DNA of 64,000 bases from contig JAPWDM010000012.1 in NCBI GenBank assembly GCA_035578155.1, forward strand, positions 17,457,619-17,521,618. The letters are read 5' to 3'. The stretch is from Brachynemurus nebulosus (lineage: Eukaryota > Arthropoda > Insecta > Neuroptera > Myrmeleontidae). Both the position numbers and the translations under genes were made by a program. Within the stretch, counting starts at the first letter, position 1. The number at the start of each line of letters is the position of its first letter. Shown piece after piece: positions 58,014-64,000 of the stretch. A model generated the notes under the pieces. That model ran no database searches. It was not told the DNA's origin and saw only the letters and a list, made by a program, of their open reading frames with translations.

Positions 58014-58432
58014 TAGTGATGAGCAAAATTAGTCTTGGCCTTGCAGTCTTGTCTTGGTCTTGCATTTTTTGCAAGACCATAACCAAGACTATGTTTACTA
58101 ACAGCAAGACCAAGACCAAGACTATAAGTATGGCTGCAAGACCAATACCAAGACTCAAGTGAGCAAGACCAAGACAAAAGTAAGAAATAAACAAGACTCT
58201 TACAAAACTATTTAAATAGTTTGAAAGTGTAATTAATACCGTAAAGAGAGAAAATTCTGATTTTAGAAAGAAAGAATTCGCTAATAAAAAAATGCAAGAA
58301 AGTGCAAGACCAAGACCAAGACCAAGACTCAAACTGCTCTAGTAAGACCAAGACCAAGATTCTGAATGCAAGAGCAAGAGCAAGACCAAGACTGCCATGT
58401 ATTGGTCTTGCTCTTGCATTTGCTCATCACTA
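58014..58432. mobile_element. Family C hAT MITE, copy C2
   Basis: TAGTGATGAGCAAAATTAGT to TTTGCTCATCACTA, 419 bp, with TSD TTGGGAAT (58006-58013) and TTGGAAAT (58433-58440). Interior rich in CAAGAC and GTCTTG, as in C1 and C3. The 119-codon Leu-rich frame on the minus strand is array translation. Confidence 0.92.
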
Positions 58433-58452
58433 TTGGAAATTCCCCTCGGTGA

Positions 58453-59114
58453 AAAGTTGAAAAATCTTTTTGTTTTTTATATGATTAAATTGCTCCCAGA
58501 TTGCTCCTTCTAAATCAGTAATTTCTGCACCTGAAAGTTAATTATTATTTAATTAGTTATTTATAAAGAAAAAATTTTTTTGCTATTATTTATCAAAATC
58601 TCCAAAAATAATATTTTTTTATATAATTTCTTAGGTCAATAAATTGCTCCCAGTTTGCTCTATTTAATTTAAAAGCTAAATATTAATTTCTTTGAATAAT
58701 TATTTATTAAAAATTTTTTTTTATAATGTTATTTAACTGTCAAAATTCAATTATCCTCAAATATATGCAAACGACTTAAAGGTATGTTGGATTGCCTATA
58801 CGTTTTAATAATATATAACCTAATTGTAAATATTTTTTATTTTAATATATTTTAATATTATTATTCAGAAAAATTAATATTTAACTTTCAAATTAGATGG
58901 AGTAAATTGGGAGTAATTTTTTGATGTAAAGAAATCATATAAAAATGCATTATTTGACAAGATTTTGATAATATAGAAATAGTGAAACAAAAAAGTTTTT
59001 TGTTTGTAAATAACTAATTAAGTAATTAAGTTTCAGGTGGAGCAATTGCTGATCCCAAGGGAGCAGTTTGGGAGCAATTTAGCCATATAAAAAACAAAAA
59101 GATTTTCCAACTTT
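58453..59114. mobile_element. Element J with iterated TTGCTCCCA motif
   Basis: Inverted ends of about 45 bp: AAAGTTGAAAAATCTTTTTG with TTTTTTATATG and TAAATTGCTCCCA at the left, mirrored at the right. AAATTGCTCCCAGATTGCTC at about 58488, AAATTGCTCCCAGTTTGCTC at about 58642, and inverted GGGAGTAATT, GGAGCAATT and GGGAGCAATTTAG near 58910-59080. 662 bp, no protein, TSD unclear. Confidence 0.65.
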
Positions 59115-59879
59115 CGACGCTAACTTCTTTCCGGTAAAAGATTGACCTCTACTTAAAACTTTAATCGTATTTCTCTCATAACACTATTTTTGAAGACGGT
59201 GGATACTATTTCTCAAAAACTTATGTACCGATATTATTGAAATTTTGCACATTTCTTTAAAATAGCACTGACTAGTGATCGAGAGGAAAATTTTTTTCTT
59301 CGATTACAACAAATTTTACGAGGCTATACATAGTGAAAATTGTACCAAAAATTGAACTATTTTATATAAAACTCTGCCAAAGAATCTAATTTCAATTTTT
59401 TTTTTTTTAAATTCTTCGTTTAATTTGATTTTTTAACTTCGGATAAAGCTATCATGAGTTATCTAGGTTCCACCGGCAGAGTTTTCCAAATTTTTGGGTG
59501 GAAATTTTTCGAAATATTGTTGAAATGTTGCTCTTTCATGTATTTAACATTTTGAAAAAAATAATTTATGTATTACCTAATTATATTTAAAAAAAAAAAA
59601 AAGAAAATATGTTGCTTTTTTTGGCTTCGAAACCTACGTAATCCCTTAACGTCATGTATGAAACCAGAATAATTTTAGAACAGGATGAATGACTTGATAA
59701 CTTTTTCTAATCGATTATAAAACCATCGCATGTTTTGGAGGTTTTTGGAAACAAACATGCCTGACTGAAAAAATCATTCAGGATTTTTTTTGAATTTTCA
59801 AAGTTTCCACTAAGATGTTTCGATAGCACGATAACTCTCAAACGAAACATTTTTACGATTTATTATTTTTACGAAATTT
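59115..59879. other. Unassigned stretch
   Basis: AT-rich. TCGATAGCACGATAACTCTC and ACGAAATTTAACCTCC (about 59820-59895) resemble the post-core part of family A and may be a decayed scrap. Confidence 0.4.
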
Positions 59880-60032
59880 AACCTCCATATATAGCTGATA
59901 GTAAATCCCTCAAAAGAGGATATCCCCTTAACAGAGGCCTCTACAGAAATACCTCTATACGTGTCAAGTACTTAAGGGTCCCCGCACGAGAAGTGCCCAA
60001 GAGCCTCTCAAAGATAAATCCGGCCCTGCTCT
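59880..60032. mobile_element. Probable hAT element end
   Basis: Ends with the complement of CAGGGCCGGATTTATC, a common hAT terminus, preceded by GCACGAGAAGTGCCC. No opposite end found; truncated. Confidence 0.4.
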
Positions 60033-60732
60033 TGTTTATACTGTATAGATAATTTTGTGAGATACTGTATTTACAAAATTATATGGGTGCATCTGTAGAA
60101 TTTGAATGTCAAATCTACACATTAAGAATAATATTGTACATACATACTAGATTTCAGTCAGTCAAATACAGAGTAATGGAACAGGGCAATGTGGGATAGA
60201 ACGTGGATTAACGGCCTACATGTGAAGTGATAATTTTCGGCCCACATTTGTAATTAACTAACGATGAACTCTTAAGAAAGGTGTTCCATAAAAATCTTCT
60301 CTTTCTGTATTACCAATCTATGTTTAGGTACTATGAATTCATTAAGTAAAAACTGTTTCAAGTTCTAGATGCCCTAAAAAAAAAAATCAGCGTCGTAGCA
60401 AAAGGTTGGCAACGAAACGCGAATTCTTTTGGGCACAAATTTTGATCCTTTCGCCTCTCCAACAGCGAGTCAAAATGACTCACATAATCTACCTACGCTA
60501 TTAAATGAACAAAATCAGCCTTGGAGTTGTATTTTTTACAAAACTGAGGCCAAGACCAATGCTTGCGACACACCAAGGCTCAGGTGAAGTTCAAGGAAAA
60601 AGCATGTCTATACCTAATATCTACCTACCCTTAAATATACTTACCTTTACCTACTATTACTTTATTTTTATAGGAATTAAAATTTAGAAACAATATTGGT
60701 TTGAACTTATCTTTGGTCACGGGGTGTTACCG
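60033..60732. other. Unassigned stretch with a decayed family C relative
   Basis: 60503-60605 aligns loosely with family C: TGAACAAAATCAGCCTTGG, CCAAGACCAATGC, CACACCAAGGCTCAGGTGA, GTTCAAGG. The 60-codon frame over it is not a gene. Confidence 0.45.
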
Positions 60733-60734
60733 TA

Positions 60735-61702
60735 GACCGGCGTGAATAGGCACGAATTCAGACTTCACACCGTATTTTTTTGTATTTATTTTATGAGTAC
60801 CTAAGCGTTGATATATTAAAAATGTATACGAGGATGGTCACTTTATGACAGTATCCAAAAGATTTTGAAAATATCGGTGGTTTTTGACAAAATAACAAAA
60901 ATCATATAATTTCTTCTCTATGAAAAATTGGTGTCAAAAGAGACGATAAAAGGGTGAATGGGGACAACCCGTAGGGTCGACCAAAATTTAAATTTAAATA
61001 TAACATAATTTCGAATTTTTTGTATTTGTACATTCAAAAAAGAAATAATACTTGATGATTTTCTGTAGAAATAAACGTAGAATCTAAAATTTTATAAAAA
61101 AGTTTATAAAACATAGAAATGTTATGCTGAATGTGCTTATAAAAATATTGAATGACTTTATAACCTTGAAAGTGCTCTCTTCTATGTTTCAATACATGCT
61201 TCATCCGTCCCTAATCACCCCACATTCGTTTCTTTATACTTTTATGTAACGTCCCTATTAACCTATACAGTGTCTCTATTCACACCTTTTCCGTCCCTAT
61301 TAACTTCTAACTTAGCCCAAATCTCAAGTCCTCATTCTTTTCCCTTAAAAAAATAAAAACAACTAAAAGTCTGCACTCTTCTTTTTCCAGATATGTTCCA
61401 AAATAATTAAATTTTCGATTAAACAATAATTTATTCCTAAGAGCACCGAAATAAATAATTTTAAGATAAAGTTTTAAGGAACAAAAAATAGCACTGTTTG
61501 AAGACGTGAATCTAAACTCAATTTTTAATATTTTTTATTCAACTTCAAGCTTAGTCACTATTGTTATCCGAAGAATAATGATTATACTATAATTTAAGTA
61601 AGATATATGTTCACATTTACATTTAGTATTTTTAAATTAAGTTCAGGAATCACATTTTTCATTTTGTCCCTATTCACCCGCCTGTCCCGATTCATCCAAC
61701 CC
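60735..61702. mobile_element. TA-flanked pogo-like element, family P4, copy 2
   Basis: Inverted relative to 23523-25410 and free of its two insertions, so it shows the uninterrupted state. Ends GACCGGCGTGAATAGGCACG and the complement of GGGTTGGATGAATCGGGACA; TA at 60733-60734 and 61703-61704. Motifs GGGACAACCCG, CGTCCCTAAT, GTCCCTATTAACC and GTCCCTATTCACC recur. 968 bp, no transposase. Confidence 0.82.
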
Positions 61703-61704
61703 TA

Positions 61705-62469
61705 CAGTATAAATTCCAATACCTCTTAGGTTTGCATTTGACGAAATCGTTATAAAGGTTATGATTCGATCGCCAAATCTGATACTGACAAAATGGCTCC
61801 AAAAACAGCTAGCAAAGTTTTAGTATAATTTAAACGTAGAAAAGTTTGTGAAAAGTCTTTGTCCAGCAATGGAATGCATCAAACCAATAGTACCCCACAC
61901 CATAAAAAAAAAACTGTATTTCTTTTCTAGGGTGCAAAATTTTTCTTTTAGTCCAGGCATCTTGAAGTTAAAATTATTATAACGTTTCGAATTTTTATTT
62001 TTATTATAAAAACTGTATCTATATTTGCATTTTTAATTTACGTTCCTTCTTATTTTAATTTATATTTTGCGTCAGATTTTACATAATTTCCGTAAGCAAC
62101 TGGATGAAACGGAAGATGTTGTGATACTATTCAGCTTATGTTTTAGTCAGAGCACAGGAGCGGAAATATCAAAGTAAATAAATAGTGTAGATACATCATA
62201 TTGCACAATATATATGTATATATAGTATGTACGACTATTGTGTATATGTAGATGTCACTGTATGTCCGGTACTTTTTTCCTCTTTTGTAGATATAAAGTA
62301 TGTAGTCAAGTTATGTCATCAACTTTTACTTGAACTATTTGTTTCGTTTGAAAATTTAATGTTGATGTTTACTTTATTCTCTGATATGTAACAAACAATA
62401 TACCTACGAATAAAAAGTGCAAAAGTGTATCCTTCTTATATTTTTGCTATTTTATTAGTGAAATATTCC
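61705..62469. other. Unassigned stretch
   Basis: AT-rich, TATATATGTATATATA near 62210. No element end recognised. Confidence 0.4.
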
Positions 62470-63320
62470 AGAGACTTATTTGAGACTCCACACCAGCAGT
62501 GACCAGCCTGGCTATGTAACCTTCATGTATGATTGTGTTGATACCTTCTGCAGCCTGCCTCGCTATGTGAGCGTTGATACCTTCTCTTTCTTTCTTTCTA
62601 CTATTAGCAGATAGCATTTGAAATATTATAAGACAGCATGGTAATTTTTGTAAGAAAAACAATTAAAAAATATTTTTTTGTCGGCAATGGAACTTTTTAC
62701 TGTACTGTTTTACAAATTTTACGGAGCTAATATTACGGAAAGAACATTCTATCCTTTAAATTTTCTATGATTAATTATAATTTTTATATTTTTACCGTAC
62801 AAAATTGAATATATTCGCCTTTTACACTAGTGATGAGCAAAATTAGTCTTGGTCTTGCAGTCTTGTCTTGGTCTTGCATTTTTTGCAAGACCAAGACCAA
62901 GACTATGTATACCAAGAGCAAGACCAAGACCAAGCCTCGCGTGAGCAAGACCAAGACAAAAGCAAGAAAAAAGCAAGACTCTTGCTAAACTATTTAAATA
63001 GTTTGAAAGTATAATTAATACCGTAAAGAGAGAAAATTCTGATTTTAGAAGGAAAAAATTCGGTAATTAAAAAATGCAAGAAAGCGCAAGATTTTTAGCA
63101 ATACCAAGACCAAGACCAATACCAAGACTGTATTTTGCAAGACCAAGACCAAGACCAAGACTCAAACTGCTGTAGCAAGACCAAGACCAAGATTCTTAGT
63201 GCAAGAACAAGACCAAAACCAAGACTGCCAAGTCTTGGTCTTGCATTTGCTCATCACTGTTTTACACGTCGATTGTAGTGCTGAGCACAGTAATTTTTCT
63301 ATGAATTTTCTCTCCGTGTA
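62470..63320. mobile_element. Family B element, copy B2, interrupted by C3
   Basis: From about 62590 (TTTCTTTCTACTATTAGCAG) to 62827 and again from 63268 to 63320 it reproduces B1, including ATTATAATTTTTATATTTTT, GTAGTGCTGAGCACAGTAAT and the end TTTTCTCTCCGTGTA. The left part back to about 62470 is only loosely similar (ACTCCACACC, GCTATGTAACC). A tandem phrase TTGATACCTTCT lies at about 62539 and 62574. Confidence 0.65.
62828..63259. mobile_element. Family C hAT MITE, copy C3, nested in B2, exact TSD
   Basis: 432 bp from TAGTGATGAGCAAAATTAGT to TTTGCTCATCACTG. TTTTACAC stands on both sides (62820-62827 and 63260-63267), and B1 has a single TTTTACAC at the matching place (CGCCTTTTACACGTCG at about 4826). 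This proves the insertion and its 8-bp TSD, and with it the hAT-type mechanism for family C. Confidence 0.96.
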
Positions 63321-63417
63321 GGGACCTCAAAACAAATTTCTGACATAGTCCCGGGCTCAAGTCGCGTCATGACAGTGGCTGTAATAGCTGAATTCCATTC
63401 TGGAAATTCGCTAAAAG
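63320..63417 (+). mobile_element. Family A fragment A6
   Basis: AGGGACCTCAAAACAAATTT to TTCGCTAAAAG reproduces the right terminal 98 bp of A1; the (AT)n core and left part are missing. It starts exactly where B2 ends. Confidence 0.75.
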
Positions 63418-64000
63418 TTCACATCCAAATTTCCCTAATTCATTCAATCAGAGCTTGCTTTGCTTACTTCTAAATCCTGAACATCCTCCCTTCTCCTTGG
63501 GGGCGATGAAGGGGGTAAAACTAAGGTCCTCGTGTATTATTAATTTTATTCTAGATACAAATTCATATGTTCATACAATACTTACTTACACACACAAAAA
63601 AAAAAAAAAATACTGACCATTTACTGTACTTCACCTAGTTTTTCACGTGAAGAATAGTGACATTTGTGAAGTAGTAGTTCGTAAAGTATCAACTTCTAGT
63701 TCACATAGAAACATAACAACATACATATTATGTGTAGGGTACAGGGAAAAAACTTTTTTACCGTGAAAATTTTTTTTATAATACATACGAAATACAAAGT
63801 ATCTAGAAATTCTGCTACAAAAATTAATGAAATGGTGTTTGATCAAGTTCTATTCCTATACCCTTCTAACATATGTAATTCTTACCTTACGTATATGAAA
63901 TATTTGTATACTATACAGTGTAGATGTATATGAAATAAAGAAGTGAAAAGCTTTGTATGATATTATGATGTGAAGTTTGTGAAGATGTCTTGTGTCAACT
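63418..64000. other. Unassigned stretch
   Basis: AT-rich with a short A-run near 63597-63610. Overlapping 67-codon frames on both strands at 63643-63933 have no motifs. Confidence 0.4.

Overview
The window looks like AT-rich insect nuclear DNA: long A/T runs, several (AT)n microsatellites, animal-type DNA transposon families (pogo/Tigger-like, hAT, mariner, TTAA-targeting piggyBac-like), and no operon or prokaryotic signals. Order-level placement is not supported; a hemipteran or similar insect is only a guess. I recognise no intact host gene. Almost every open frame is a by-product of repeats. The only protein matches are dead transposases: a pogo-like protein with a C-terminal zinc finger (14227-16097, minus), a mariner remnant (32652-33334, plus), a hAT C-terminal dimerisation domain (30233-30499, plus) and a possible mariner-type HTH scrap (173-376, minus).

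Layout. 1-9 kb: end of a TTAA element, an (AT)n-core MITE (A1), an 8-bp-TSD MITE (E1), element B1, tandem and inverted repeats, D1. 9-13 kb: hAT MITE C1, a decayed A copy split by a foldback, a TTAA element. 13.2-20 kb: three TA-flanked pogo-like elements (13224-13669, 13793-16555, 18618-19967). 20.9-27.6 kb: D2, a TTAA element, a 1.9-kb TA element carrying two later insertions, and a 2-kb dispersed repeat. 27.7-33.4 kb: foldback, E2, a hAT with a nested hAT MITE, mariner. 34-38.3 kb: tandem duplication, 0.7-kb foldback, TTAA element with an (AT)n core, D3. 38.3-42.1 kb: little recognisable apart from a GC-rich patch. 42.5-55.2 kb: A copies, a TA element with TCCCGATTTT repeats, a piggyBac-like MITE, a hAT MITE, a 2-kb composite foldback and an element with TAGTGTCAGTCAC repeats. 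56.4-64 kb: TA element, C2, element J, second copy of the 23.5-kb element, and B2 with C3 nested in it.

The main theme is that unrelated-looking non-autonomous elements share one architecture: short TIRs followed by clusters of a family-specific 6-16 bp motif, probably transposase-binding sites. Exact target-site duplications (TA, TTAA or 8 bp) define many boundaries to the base. The density of nested, truncated, oppositely oriented copies without genes suggests a transposon graveyard in an intergenic region, a giant intron or heterochromatin; a piRNA-producing locus is possible but untested. I found no evidence for a new multi-gene system.
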